Shown here: piece after piece, positions 8,087 to 15,252 of the stretch
Position numbering within the stretch: position 1 is the stretch's first letter
Layout: each line of letters starts with the position of its first letter
Origin: an uncultured Paracoccaceae bacterium
GTDB lineage: Bacteria; Pseudomonadota; Alphaproteobacteria; Rhodobacterales; Rhodobacteraceae
Assembly: GCA_947495795.1 (NCBI GenBank)
Contig: CANMAI010000008.1
Span: 1-64,000, forward strand
Direction: 5' to 3'
Length of the DNA stretch: 64,000 bases
The notes under the pieces: model-generated
What the model was told of the DNA's origin: nothing
The model's database searches: none
What the model saw: only the letters and a program-made list of their open reading frames with translations
Made by a program: the position numbers and the translations under genes

Positions 8087-8111
8087 GAGAGGCGGCATTG
8101 CCGCCCCTCTT
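8087..8111 (-). terminator. Imperfect hairpin after the entericidin gene
   Basis: AGAGGCGGC and GCCGCCCCTCT form a GC-rich stem with two unpaired bases just downstream of the entericidin stop codon. There is no T-run, so it may attenuate transcription into the phospholipase gene rather than stop it. Confidence 0.35.
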
Positions 8112-8118
8112 ACCGTGT

Positions 8119-8262
8119 TCAGAGATCGTTTTGAACCTCTTGCGCGGCATCCGATACCGCATCGCCACCTGCGGAGATATCCTGGCCGGCACCGTCGATT
8201 GTATTGCAGGCCGTCGTCGCCGCGAGGATCGTGAGCAGGGCGAATGTCTTTATCGTTGTCAT
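8119..8262 (-). CDS. Entericidin A/B family lipoprotein
   Basis: This 47-residue protein is encoded from the ATG at 8262 behind an AAGGA ribosome site. It has a lipoprotein signal (KTFALLTILAATTAC) with the lipobox cysteine at residue 19. A short amphipathic tail rich in Gly, Asp and Ala follows (DGAGQDISAGGDAVSDAA), the typical entericidin pattern. Entericidins are small envelope lipoproteins induced in stationary phase or osmotic stress and linked to a toxin/antidote pair in E. coli; only one copy is present here. Its own EcfG promoter (8291-8315) lies in the tail of the upstream kinase gene. Confidence 0.85.
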   Translation of the reverse strand: MTTIKTFALLTILAATTACNTIDGAGQDISAGGDAVSDAAQEVQNDL

Positions 8263-8290
8263 TGCTGGTTCCTTCTATTGATGAAAGAAA

Positions 8291-8315
8291 AACGCGCAGC
8301 CTCTTATTCGGTTCC
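8291..8315 (-). promoter_or_regulatory. EcfG-type promoter for the entericidin gene
   Basis: On the minus strand GGAAC (8311-8315) and GTT (8291-8293, as CGTT) are 17 bases apart. The -35 element lies inside the last codons of the upstream sensor kinase gene, whose stop is at 8304-8306. The start codon at 8262 is 28 bases beyond the -10 element. Confidence 0.75.
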
Positions 8316-10046
8316 GTCATGCAGACCTGAAGTTTTTGTTTGCAGCGAAAATCTGATCCGCAACGTGTAGAGGTCATCTGTCTCCTCGATCTCCAGTTCT
8401 CCGCCAAGCTGGTTGACGAAGGCGTCGATCAAACGGGTCCCGAGGCCACTGCCGTCCGCCTCCTCCGCTTTCTTGCCCTTGGAGTTTGCAACCTCGACAT
8501 CGACCATACCCTGATGATCACGGTGCAAGCTGAACTTGACCCATGTGTTGCCATCCTGTTTGCCGGTATGCTTCAGCGCGTTGGTACCGGCCTCGGTAAC
8601 GAGAAGCGAAAGAGGGACGGCCTGATCCGGGTAAAGAGTGACAGGATCAAACTCGGTGACAACCCTGAAGCCTTCGGGGCGTTGCGCGCCAATGCCTATA
8701 AGCTGGTTCACAATCTCACCCAAAAGTTCGTCCGCACGCACGCTTGCAAGGGAAGATGCCGTGTAGAGGTTTTTATGAACGATCGAAAGGCTCATCACCC
8801 TGTCCTGCAATTGCTGGAGCAAAAGCTTTTCGCGCGGCGTCTCCGCATTGCGGATCTGCATATTCATGATGCTGACAATCAGCTGAAGGTTGTTCTTCAC
8901 GCGATGATACACCTCGCGCAGCAAAACAGACTTGTCTTCCAGGGCCTGCTCCCGCTCAATCTCGTCAGCCTCAACCGTTTTCGCAAGACGGGAGAATGCA
9001 GCCGCAAGATCGCGCATTTCATCCGGCGCCTGATCCAGTTGAAAGTCTCCTTTTCCGCGCTGTCCGATCGCAAAAAGGGCCATCTGGCGTCGAAGTGTGT
9101 TTATCGGGCGGATAACGAGCTGATTTACAGAGATATAGGCCACAATGAGACTTACAGCGCACATGATCAGCGGGAAAATCACAGGAACAAAGACACGAAA
9201 TCCGTCGCTGGCAAATGTCTCGCCGGGCGTCCAGCTGGAAAGAGCGTAGACGTCGCCGTCAATGATCGGCACCAGCGCAAAAATCCGCTCTTCTCCGTTT
9301 CGCGCCCTCGCCTCAAAACTGAACTCGGACTCGCCAACGAGGCTTTCAAGCTCCCGATCCCGCGGCAAAAGCATTTCTATATCTGCCCCACCTGCTTCTG
9401 TGGCAATAATGGTGCCCTCCCGGCCAAAGAGAACGAGCGAAAAGCCGCGTTCTTTCGAAACGGATCTTATTGTGTCTTCGCTTATGGCCTGATGGGGGAG
9501 AGAGATAGAGACAAACCCACGAAGGTTTTCAAAGTCGTAGACTGGATAACTCGCGATAATGACGGGCACCCCGGTCACCGAACCTGCGGCCCTCATCTCC
9601 ACCATCGGGCGGGGATTTTCCTGCTGCATGATAAATGCGGGATATTCAGAAAAATCGGAACCTCTTCCAGAAGATGCACAGTTCATAATGCCGGAGAGCT
9701 CGATAAACCCCGCGAAAATGTAAGATGGGGAAGCTTCAACAAAGACCTCCATCAATGAACTGCACGTGTCTGCATTTTCGAGGCTGGGCAAAACGGAGGC
9801 ACCCAAGGCCTCGGCCGCACCGAAAGCCCGGTAGATAATCTCACGCTCCTCAACCGCGGCGCGTTCCGTCTGGCTGAGAAGTGCTGCGCCGGAGAGATTA
9901 CGCGCCTCTTGCACGGCATTGTTGGTTTGCAAAACGGAGATGAGGCCCAAGGGAAAAAGAGCAATACCAAGAAGGGCAGCAACTTTCAGCTTGAGAGAAA
10001 GGCGCGTTCGTGCCTGCTGTTCTCTCTGAACGGGATTGTCGCTCAT
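8304..10046 (-). CDS. HWE/HisKA_2-type sensor histidine kinase of the stress cascade
   Basis: This 580-residue membrane kinase has a first helix at about 21-41, an extracytoplasmic sensor of about 240 residues (Cache-like, with cysteines at 95 and 123), a second helix at about 285-308 and a HAMP region (IRPINTLRRQM). The HisKA_2 phosphoacceptor EVYHRVKNNLQL has His381, and the ATPase domain carries LLVTEAGTNALKHT. HWE/HisKA_2 kinases of this kind phosphorylate PhyR in the general stress response. Its start overlaps the ecfG stop by four bases (ATGA), so it is translated with ecfG. The extracytoplasmic ligand is unknown. Confidence 0.85.
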   Translation of the reverse strand: MSDNPVQREQQARTRLSLKLKVAALLGIALFPLGLISVLQTNNAVQEARNLSGAALLSQTERAAVEEREIIYRAFGAAEALGASVLPSLENADTCSSLMEVFVEASPSYIFAGFIELSGIMNCASSGRGSDFSEYPAFIMQQENPRPMVEMRAAGSVTGVPVIIASYPVYDFENLRGFVSISLPHQAISEDTIRSVSKERGFSLVLFGREGTIIATEAGGADIEMLLPRDRELESLVGESEFSFEARARNGEERIFALVPIIDGDVYALSSWTPGETFASDGFRVFVPVIFPLIMCAVSLIVAYISVNQLVIRPINTLRRQMALFAIGQRGKGDFQLDQAPDEMRDLAAAFSRLAKTVEADEIEREQALEDKSVLLREVYHRVKNNLQLIVSIMNMQIRNAETPREKLLLQQLQDRVMSLSIVHKNLYTASSLASVRADELLGEIVNQLIGIGAQRPEGFRVVTEFDPVTLYPDQAVPLSLLVTEAGTNALKHTGKQDGNTWVKFSLHRDHQGMVDVEVANSKGKKAEEADGSGLGTRLIDAFVNQLGGELEIEETDDLYTLRIRFSLQTKTSGLHDGTE

Positions 10047-10591
10047 GCAGGCGTGTTGCTCAGCGCCGCGAGTGTTGCCGCATCTTCGCCCGCGATACTC
10101 TCACCCTCTCCCATGTCCAGCAGCTCAACCAACTTGCTTCGCGCACGATTAACCCTGCTTTTGATCGTCCCGACCGCGCAATCGCACATCAGTGCCGCCT
10201 CTTCGTAGGAAAATCCGGAGGCACCGACGAGCGTCAGCGCCTCTCGCTGATCATCCGGGAGAATATGAAACGCATCTTTGAACTCGGCCATCGCCATCAC
10301 CCCGTCATGGGCAGGCTTAACACTCAACTGGCCAGCCATAACACCATCAGGGTCCTCCGTCTCCCACTTACCTTTGCGGATCGTGGAATAGAAAGTGTTC
10401 CGCAGGATTGTGAAGAGCCACGCCTTGAGGTTCGTGCCTTCCTTGAACTTGTCAAAGTTGGACCACGCCTTGACGACGGTATCCTGCACAAGATCATCCG
10501 CAGAGGAGTGATCACGCGTAAGGCTACGCGCAAAGGCGCGTAGGGCGGGCAGATGCTCGACCAGTTCTTCCTTAGGGTTCTGCGAAGTCAC
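10043..10591 (-). CDS. ecfG: EcfG general stress ECF sigma factor
   Basis: The protein has 182 residues with sigma region 2 (SSADDLVQDTVVKAWSNFDKF, about 29-49) and region 4 (EALTLVGASGFSYEEAALM through GTIKSRVNRARSKL, about 118-157). The NepR-EcfG-PhyR context identifies it as the general stress sigma factor of alphaproteobacteria, held inactive by NepR and released when phosphorylated PhyR takes NepR away. The start is GTG at 10591, overlapping the nepR stop as GTGA; the kinase start overlaps its own stop as ATGA. It probably drives its own operon from the promoter at 10784-10808. Confidence 0.92.
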   Translation of the reverse strand: MTSQNPKEELVEHLPALRAFARSLTRDHSSADDLVQDTVVKAWSNFDKFKEGTNLKAWLFTILRNTFYSTIRKGKWETEDPDGVMAGQLSVKPAHDGVMAMAEFKDAFHILPDDQREALTLVGASGFSYEEAALMCDCAVGTIKSRVNRARSKLVELLDMGEGESIAGEDAATLAALSNTPA

Positions 10592-10749
10592 TTCTCTTGA
10601 TCCTGACTTTCCAGCTTCTTGAGAAGAGCCAGCAGCTTATCCGGCAACGCCTCATCCAAAGTCTCATCATAAAGGGCGCGCAGATTCTCCTGAATCTGAT
10701 CCTGCACTTTCGTCTGATCGTCTTGTATATTTTCCCGTTTGTTCGCCAT
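10588..10749 (-). CDS. nepR: NepR anti-sigma factor
   Basis: This 53-residue protein starts at the ATG at 10749. The core (IQENLRALYDETLDEALPDK, about 19-38) is the conserved NepR helix pair that binds either EcfG or the sigma-like domain of PhyR. The tail is charged and lysine-rich. It is first in the minus-strand operon nepR-ecfG-kinase. A longer upstream extension of the frame would run through the promoter palindrome and is rejected. Confidence 0.9.
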   Translation of the reverse strand: MANKRENIQDDQTKVQDQIQENLRALYDETLDEALPDKLLALLKKLESQDQEK

Positions 10750-10776
10750 AGTTTCCAAATAATTGTCACTGCCCTT

Positions 10777-10801
10777 GGAACCTAACCCAAAAATTGGTGT
10801 T
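10777..10801 (+). promoter_or_regulatory. EcfG-type promoter for phyR
   Basis: GGAAC (10777-10781), 17 bases, then GTT (10799-10801) on the plus strand. The phyR start codon follows 34 bases later. The site is half of a perfect palindrome that also contains the nepR promoter. Confidence 0.8.
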
Positions 10802-10808
10802 AGGTTCC
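10784..10808 (-). promoter_or_regulatory. EcfG-type promoter for nepR-ecfG-kinase
   Basis: On the minus strand GGAAC (10804-10808) and GTT (10784-10786) are again 17 bases apart. The nepR start lies 34 bases downstream. It overlaps the phyR promoter almost completely but faces the other way, giving direct autoregulation of both halves of the switch. Confidence 0.8.
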
Positions 10809-10835
10809 AAAGGAAATGCATTGAAGGGGAAAAAA

Positions 10836-11654
10836 ATGCAGAATGCGGGGCCGGAAGGATCGCTTACCGCCGTTTTGGCGGAAAATTTGCCATATCTCAG
10901 GCGGTATGCGCGGGCTTTGACAGGGCAACAGCAGCGCGGAGACGCCTATGCCGCCGCAACGCTCGAAGCTATCCTTGAGGACAGCAGCGTTTTCGAAGGA
11001 GACACTGCTCCAAAGCTTGGCCTTTTCAAGACTTTTCACTCAATCTGGTCAACCACCGGAGGAAGAGTTGCGGCGCCTCACGAAGCGGATGACCCGCTTG
11101 AAGTGAAGGCACAGTCCCGCCTTGCAGCGCTCACGCCAAACACGCGCGAAGCCGTTCTGCTCAACACCATGGAAGGCTTCCTCGAACAGGATGTCGCCTT
11201 CATCATGGGTGTATCCGAAGGCGAAGCGCAGGAGCGTTTGAAGATTGGCCTTGCCGAGATGGCGGATGAAATGAAGAGCCGCGTGATGATCATTGAGGAT
11301 GAACCCATTATTGCGATGGATATCCAGTCGATCGTCTCGGATACAGGCCATAACGTTATCGGTATCGCACGGACGCGCGATGAGGCGGTGGCAATGGCGG
11401 GGAAGGAAGCCCCCGATCTTCTATTGGCCGACGTGCAGCTCGCCGATGGATCTTCCGGCATCGATGCTGCACAGGATATTCTCGCGAAGTACCCCGATCT
11501 GCCGGTTGTCTTCATCACCGCCTATCCGGAGCGTTTGCTGACAGGCAACCGGCCGGAGCCCGCCTTTCTGATCACCAAACCTTTCACACAGGAACAGGTG
11601 CGGCTCGCGGTCAGCCAATCGCTGTTCTTCTCATCTTCCGAGGTTCTCGCGTAA
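10836..11654 (+). CDS. phyR: PhyR anti-anti-sigma response regulator
   Basis: The protein has 272 residues from the ATG at 10836 (ribosome site GAAGGGGA). An N-terminal sigma-factor-like domain (about 10-140, degenerate regions 2 and 4) is followed by a receiver domain (about 149-268) with Glu154/Asp155, phosphoacceptor Asp199 in LLLADVQLADG and Lys in LITKPF. When phosphorylated by HWE kinases, PhyR-type proteins bind NepR with the sigma-like domain and free EcfG. It is divergent from nepR-ecfG and shares their palindromic promoter. Confidence 0.93.
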   Translation: MQNAGPEGSLTAVLAENLPYLRRYARALTGQQQRGDAYAAATLEAILEDSSVFEGDTAPKLGLFKTFHSIWSTTGGRVAAPHEADDPLEVKAQSRLAALTPNTREAVLLNTMEGFLEQDVAFIMGVSEGEAQERLKIGLAEMADEMKSRVMIIEDEPIIAMDIQSIVSDTGHNVIGIARTRDEAVAMAGKEAPDLLLADVQLADGSSGIDAAQDILAKYPDLPVVFITAYPERLLTGNRPEPAFLITKPFTQEQVRLAVSQSLFFSSSEVLA

Positions 11655-11657
11655 AAT

Positions 11658-11687
11658 GGATAGCCGCCGCGCAGGCGGCGGCTATCC
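11658..11687. terminator. Bidirectional terminator between phyR and dps
   Basis: GGATAGCCGCCGC (11658-11670) and GCGGCGGCTATCC (11675-11687) form a perfect 13-bp stem with a four-base loop. It lies between the convergent phyR and dps stop codons. T-runs are short, but position and symmetry suggest termination in both directions. Confidence 0.65.
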
Positions 11688-11703
11688 AACTTCCAATCCA
11701 TAG

Positions 11704-12201
11704 TTACTCTGCGATAAGCGCCCGCAGCATCCACGCCGCTTTCTCGTGGAATGCCGAACGAGCTGTCGCCAGATCGGCCGTCACGTCATCGCCATGATCC
11801 CCAGCGACCTTGATCAACCCATGAAGCCGGTGCGCAACTCGCTCGTGGTCGTCGGCCAAATCACCGACCATTTCACCCGCAGACGGCGTGCCCTCCAGAT
11901 CGGACAGAACCGAACCCTCCATCAGTTCCTTGAACTTCATGGGCGCAAGATGCCCGAGAGCTCGAATACGCTCCGCCAACTCATCGGCTGCCTGGAACAT
12001 GTTCTCGTACTGCTCTTCCGTCAGGTTATGGACGGAATAAAAGAGAGGGCCAGCAACATTCCAATGATAGGCGTGGCTTTTGAACGTGAGCCGATAAGTA
12101 TCGGCAAGCACATCAGCAAGTCCTTCCGCAATCGTCTTGCGCTCGCTGATCCCTGTATCGGGCGCTTCCGTCGTGGGAATTACTTTAAGTGCATCAGTCA
12201 T
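11704..12201 (-). CDS. dps: Dps/ferritin-like DNA protection protein
   Basis: The protein has 165 residues from the ATG at 12201, behind a TAGGAGAG ribosome site. The ferroxidase segment typical of Dps is present: SHAYHWNVAGPLFYSVHNL followed by the acidic AADELAERI helix. Dps forms a 12-subunit shell that oxidises and stores iron and shields DNA from hydrogen peroxide. It converges with phyR, and Dps is a common member of the general stress regulon. I could not find a GGAAC/GTT promoter in front of it, so its control may be indirect. Confidence 0.9.
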   Translation of the reverse strand: MTDALKVIPTTEAPDTGISERKTIAEGLADVLADTYRLTFKSHAYHWNVAGPLFYSVHNLTEEQYENMFQAADELAERIRALGHLAPMKFKELMEGSVLSDLEGTPSAGEMVGDLADDHERVAHRLHGLIKVAGDHGDDVTADLATARSAFHEKAAWMLRALIAE

Positions 12202-12250
12202 GTGAATTTCTCTCCTAAAGATAAATTGGCAGATGTAGGTGTCGGTGCGC

Positions 12251-12275
12251 AAAAATGAACGGCCTCTACGGCCGT
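12251..12275 (-). terminator. Rho-independent terminator after the DUF1328 gene
   Basis: Read on the minus strand, ACGGCC and GGCCGT pair around a five-base loop (12259-12275), followed shortly by five T residues (12251-12255). It lies downstream of the DUF1328 stop. Confidence 0.5.
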
Positions 12276-12300
12276 CCAGACTTGTCGTTTTTGATCAAGG

Positions 12301-12471
12301 TCAGGGTGCGCGGCCGCTGACCGCCCGTGCGATCAAGGCCACTGCAAACAAGACGATGAACACAAAGAACAGGATCTGCGCGATCCCGGCCGAAGCCGAA
12401 GCAATACCGCTAAATCCAAAGACCGCGGCGATAAGAGCAACCGCAAAGAACATAAGAGCCCAATACAACAT
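12301..12471 (-). CDS. DUF1328 (YtjA-like) small membrane protein
   Basis: This 56-residue protein starts at the ATG at 12471, behind an AGAGGAGA site. It consists of two hydrophobic helices (about 3-23 and 31-50) joined by [11 protein letters not shown], the recognisable DUF1328 pattern. Such proteins are abundant in stress regulons but have no known biochemical role. An EcfG promoter lies directly upstream at 12506-12530. Confidence 0.85.
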   Translation of the reverse strand: MLYWALMFFAVALIAAVFGFSGIASASAGIAQILFFVFIVLFAVALIARAVSGRAP

Positions 12472-12505
12472 TTTTGTCTCCTCTTGCTTGATCGGATACT
12501 GCACT

Positions 12506-12530
12506 AACGAAACAGAGCCGTCTTGGTTCC
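12506..12530 (-). promoter_or_regulatory. EcfG-type promoter for the DUF1328 gene
   Basis: Minus-strand GGAAC (12526-12530) and GTT (12506-12508, within CGTT) are 17 bases apart. It lies just after the exoD-family stop codon at 12537 and 34 bases ahead of the DUF1328 start. Confidence 0.78.
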
Positions 12531-12536
12531 ATTATT

Positions 12537-13112
12537 TCAGGTAGAGAGAAATATAGTTGCTGCGATCGCGCCTAAAGATGCGACCATTGAAAGGATGAAC
12601 AAGAGCCCATCGCGACTTGTCAGTGAAAGGCCCAGAAGCATCATTGCGATAGCGGCCGGCACTACCCCACCCGGAATGATCGCCAGTGGGATCATTGAAA
12701 CCGCCAGGAGAATAGCCATTGCCGCCGCAACGCGCGGCATCGGCTTTTGCAGCACTCCCTGCATTCTTGGCTTGATGAATGCTGCCACCTTGTTAAGCGC
12801 CGGGCGCAATTTTTCTATTCCGTCCCGCAAACTGCTTGAGTTGATGGATCTCTTCTCAATCTGATCAGGAATCCAGAGATGTGCGGCTCCGAACATCATT
12901 TGCCCTGCAATCAATATGGTAAGGGCTGCGAGAAAGAGAGAAGCACCGGGAATAGCACCAATCGGAGATAGTGCGACGAACCCGATCACGAAAAGTATCG
13001 GCCCGAACGACCGATGGCCCACCGCATCAAGGATCTCACAAACGCTCGTCTTGTCATCTTCCGACGCGCCTTTGAGGTCTTCAAGCAAATCTTCCAATTC
13101 AGCATTTTGCAT
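12537..13112 (-). CDS. Exopolysaccharide synthesis ExoD family membrane protein
   Basis: The protein has 191 residues. A soluble N-terminus (to about 30) leads into the family motif HRSFGPILFVIGFVALSPIG and several hydrophobic helices (about 36-80 and 128-190). ExoD was first linked to exopolysaccharide production and alkali tolerance in rhizobia; the biochemical role is unknown. It has its own EcfG promoter (13141-13165). That promoter is back to back with the one for the DUF883 gene, giving two divergent stress units. Confidence 0.83.
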   Translation of the reverse strand: MQNAELEDLLEDLKGASEDDKTSVCEILDAVGHRSFGPILFVIGFVALSPIGAIPGASLFLAALTILIAGQMMFGAAHLWIPDQIEKRSINSSSLRDGIEKLRPALNKVAAFIKPRMQGVLQKPMPRVAAAMAILLAVSMIPLAIIPGGVVPAAIAMMLLGLSLTSRDGLLFILSMVASLGAIAATIFLST

Positions 13113-13140
13113 AGCGCGATCCTCCAGATGCTTCCAAGAA

Positions 13141-13165
13141 AACGGGTTTGAACGATGCGGGTTCC
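13141..13165 (-). promoter_or_regulatory. EcfG-type promoter for the exoD-family gene
   Basis: Minus-strand GGAAC (13161-13165) and GTT (13141-13143, within CGTT) with a 17-base spacer. The -10 element ends 28 bases before the start codon at 13112. Confidence 0.78.
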
Positions 13166-13183
13166 GCAGTTACAAAAAAAATC

Positions 13184-13208
13184 GGAACATTTTTGGCCGC
13201 CAACTGTT
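13184..13208 (+). promoter_or_regulatory. EcfG-type promoter for the DUF883 operon
   Basis: GGAAC (13184-13188), 17 bases, then GTT (13206-13208). It faces away from the exoD-family promoter; the two -35 elements are 18 bases apart. The DUF883 start at 13243 follows 34 bases later. Confidence 0.75.
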
Positions 13209-13242
13209 TAGCCACCAATGGAAGGCAAGACAGGAGAACTTT

Positions 13243-13578
13243 ATGGCACAGGCAAAAGCAATGACGAATGGTTCTGCAAAAAATGTTTCGATGGATGATC
13301 TGGCTGATCAAATCCAGACATTGAAAAGTGAGATCGGAACGCTCACCAGCACTATGGGCGAATATGCTCGCCAGCAGGGCGAAACGGCCATCGCCCAGTC
13401 GAAAGAGGCGGCGCAGAGTGCTGTCGCCGCCGGCAGCGACAAATTGGCGACGGCCGAGAAAGCGGTTGCGGCACTTCCAGAGGAAGCCGCTATCGTTGTC
13501 CGCGAGAAGCCGATGACGGCCATTGCCGTGGCTGCAGGCATCGGCTTTCTGGTCGGCATGATTTCCGGCCGGAAATAA
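13243..13578 (+). CDS. DUF883 / ElaB-YqjD-like membrane-anchored protein
   Basis: The protein has 111 residues from the ATG at 13243 (ribosome site CAGGAGAA). A long alanine- and glutamine-rich amphipathic helix (about 17-85) is followed by VREKPMTAIAVAAGIGFLVGMISGRK, the C-terminal membrane anchor typical of the ElaB/YqjD/YgaM group. Relatives in E. coli are stationary-phase proteins that bind ribosomes at the inner membrane. An EcfG promoter lies upstream, and the next gene starts 4 bases after the stop, so the two form an operon. Confidence 0.85.
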   Translation: MAQAKAMTNGSAKNVSMDDLADQIQTLKSEIGTLTSTMGEYARQQGETAIAQSKEAAQSAVAAGSDKLATAEKAVAALPEEAAIVVREKPMTAIAVAAGIGFLVGMISGRK

Positions 13579-13582
13579 TTCG

Positions 13583-13957
13583 ATGGTTCTGACCTTGCTC
13601 AGAAAAGTGACAGGGATGCCGCTCAGGCATCCCTTCCTTCACGCAATCCTCGGCCTCTCAGCAGCAGTTCTCTGCATTGTCGGCCTCGTTTATCTGGCAG
13701 ATGCGCTCTGGCGCTTTCTGGCAATTCAGTACGACGAAACGCTCGCTTCACTTATCATTGGCCTGTCAGGCATGATCATTGCCCTGACCCTCGTGCTGAT
13801 CATAAGTCTCACGTCAGGCCGGTCTGCCGAAAAGGCAAGCAAATCCCGTGGCTCTCACGCAGAGCCAAGCGCTGACCAACTGGCCTCTGCGCTGTTTCAG
13901 GCGTTCACAGCGGGTCGGGAAGCCGGGCAGGGCGTGCGCCGCGGGAGCGCTCGGTGA
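13583..13957 (+). CDS. Small two-helix membrane protein in the DUF883 operon
   Basis: This 124-residue protein has two hydrophobic helices (about 19-46 and 55-78) followed by a charged tail ending in REAGQGVRRGSAR. It starts 4 bases after the DUF883 stop and so is probably co-expressed from the EcfG promoter. It recalls the DUF1469/YqjE partners that often follow YqjD-like genes, but I cannot confirm family membership. Its last 53 bases overlap the 3' end of the convergent receiver gene. Confidence 0.65.
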   Translation: MVLTLLRKVTGMPLRHPFLHAILGLSAAVLCIVGLVYLADALWRFLAIQYDETLASLIIGLSGMIIALTLVLIISLTSGRSAEKASKSRGSHAEPSADQLASALFQAFTAGREAGQGVRRGSAR

Positions 13958-14300
13958 TTTCTTCCACCAGTTTGGAAATCGTTTCCTGCACAAATGGTTT
14001 GTGCAAAACTATTATTTCGGGGTGAGCCCGCTGCACGCTGTCAGCGGCCGCCCCATCCACCAATACAACAATTGTCTCCGAATGCAGGATCTGATCTATC
14101 AGCGTTTGCATCAATTTGCTGTCGGGACTGTAACTCAGAACAACAGCCGCCAGATCGCTTCTTTCCACCTCCAAAGCATCCCGAAAATCGCAGAGCGAGG
14201 TAAAGCCACGCACTTCAGAGGCTCCCTCAGTCCTCAACATATCGACCATGTCTTCCATCACCAAAAAATCACTGTCGCAGACAAGAATCCGTTGCGTCAT
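13905..14300 (-). CDS. Degenerate response-regulator receiver protein
   Basis: The protein has 131 residues from the ATG at 14300; a GTG one codon upstream is an alternative. It has the fold pattern of a stand-alone receiver: QRILVCDSDFLVMEDMVDML at the start, with the acidic pair at residues 8 and 10, and LHKPF with the conserved Lys near residue 102. The strand that should carry the phosphoacceptor reads AAVVLSYSPDS, with no Asp at the expected place, so phosphorylation is unlikely. It may act as a protein-interaction module in the stress network. Its 3' end overlaps the convergent gene by 53 bases, and it diverges from the Crp/Fnr gene. Confidence 0.7.
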   Translation of the reverse strand: MTQRILVCDSDFLVMEDMVDMLRTEGASEVRGFTSLCDFRDALEVERSDLAAVVLSYSPDSKLMQTLIDQILHSETIVVLVDGAAADSVQRAHPEIIVLHKPFVQETISKLVEEITERSRGARPARLPDPL

Positions 14301-14339
14301 CACTTTGTCTTCCTAACGTAATCAACCGCTCCAAAAAGT

Positions 14340-14362
14340 CGTTCCGTTTCCACAACGGAACG
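14340..14362. promoter_or_regulatory. 9-bp inverted repeat between receiver and Crp/Fnr genes
   Basis: CGTTCCGTT (14340-14348) and AACGGAACG (14354-14362) are perfect inverse complements around a five-base centre, in the divergent interval. Each arm contains a GGAAC -35 box, but no GTT lies 16-17 bases downstream on either strand, so this is not a canonical EcfG promoter. It may be an operator. Confidence 0.5.
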
Positions 14363-14468
14363 TGGCAGGCAATGCGGTCGCGGGCGCTGAATCGCCCACG
14401 CAAGCCCCTTGTATGAAGCGGTTTTCCGGCGCATGCATTAAACTGCGACATAACCAGAGGGAAAATTT

Positions 14469-15197
14469 ATGGCTGTAGATTGCAAAAATTGCCCTCTCCG
14501 CAAGCAGCCCACGTTTATTGAAATGAGCCGCGATGAGCTTGCATTCATGCGCGGCTTCAAAAGGGGCGAGCTTTCGGTTGATGCCGGTTCGACCATCCTC
14601 ATGGAGGGCTCAAACTCGCCCCAGCTTTTTACCGCACTAAAGGGAATTGGTCTGCGCTACAAAACACTCGAGGACGGTGCGCGTCAGGTTATCAACTTCG
14701 TTCTGCCCGGGGATTTCGTAGGCCTTCAGGCTGGCCTCATGGGCGAAATGCAGCACTCTGTTGAGGCTGTCACAGACATGACGCTGTGTGTGTTTTCTCG
14801 CGATGCGCTCTGGGAAATGTTCAAATCCCAACCCGAACGTGCCTACGATCTGACCTGGATTTCCGCCGTGCAGGAACACTTTCTCGGAGAAAACCTTTCG
14901 GTTGTCGGCCGACGGTCAGGCCTTGAGCGCATCGCTTGGGGGATACTCAAATACTTCGCGCGCATGGAATCTCTGGAACTGACCAAGGGCGCCACCGTTC
15001 CAATGCCCTTCCGTCAACAGGATCTTGCCGACGCGCTTGGCCTATCGCTCGTGCATACCAACAAAACGTTGAGAACCCTCAGAGAGCGGCAGATTGCGCA
15101 TTGGGAAGGCGATACCCTTAAAATATTCAATATTGCGGCACTGCAGGACGTGGCCAAAGTTGATGGATACGATATCCTGCCGCGCCCCCTGCTGTGA
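14469..15197 (+). CDS. Crp/Fnr family transcription regulator
   Basis: The protein has 242 residues: a cyclic-nucleotide-binding-like beta-roll (about 25-145) and a C-terminal winged helix (about 155-225) with recognition segment RQQDLADALGLSLVHTNKTLRTL. The N-terminal CKNCPLRKQ resembles the CxxC region of Fnr-like proteins, but a full four-cysteine cluster for an iron-sulfur centre is not evident. That places it among the Crp/Fnr proteins common next to stress genes in Rhodobacteraceae. The ligand is unknown. It diverges from the degenerate receiver gene. Confidence 0.85.
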   Translation: MAVDCKNCPLRKQPTFIEMSRDELAFMRGFKRGELSVDAGSTILMEGSNSPQLFTALKGIGLRYKTLEDGARQVINFVLPGDFVGLQAGLMGEMQHSVEAVTDMTLCVFSRDALWEMFKSQPERAYDLTWISAVQEHFLGENLSVVGRRSGLERIAWGILKYFARMESLELTKGATVPMPFRQQDLADALGLSLVHTNKTLRTLRERQIAHWEGDTLKIFNIAALQDVAKVDGYDILPRPLL

Positions 15198-15252
15198 TCG
15201 TATCATCCCGTAATGTGACACGATCTCCCCTTCTCCGAGCCCCGAGCAGAGG

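Larger units (their letters stand above)
10775..10810. repeat. Perfect 12-bp inverted repeat holding two divergent promoters
   Basis: TTGGAACCTAAC (10775-10786) and GTTAGGTTCCAA (10799-10810) are exact inverse complements around a 12-base centre. Each arm provides the -35 element for one direction and the -10 GTT for the other. Confidence 0.9.

Noticed and set aside
14975-14999. A GGAAC-N17-GTT match on the plus strand inside the Crp/Fnr gene
   Set aside because: It lies deep in the coding region and would transcribe only the end of that gene and a gap. I treat it as a chance match, though it is useful as an estimate of background.
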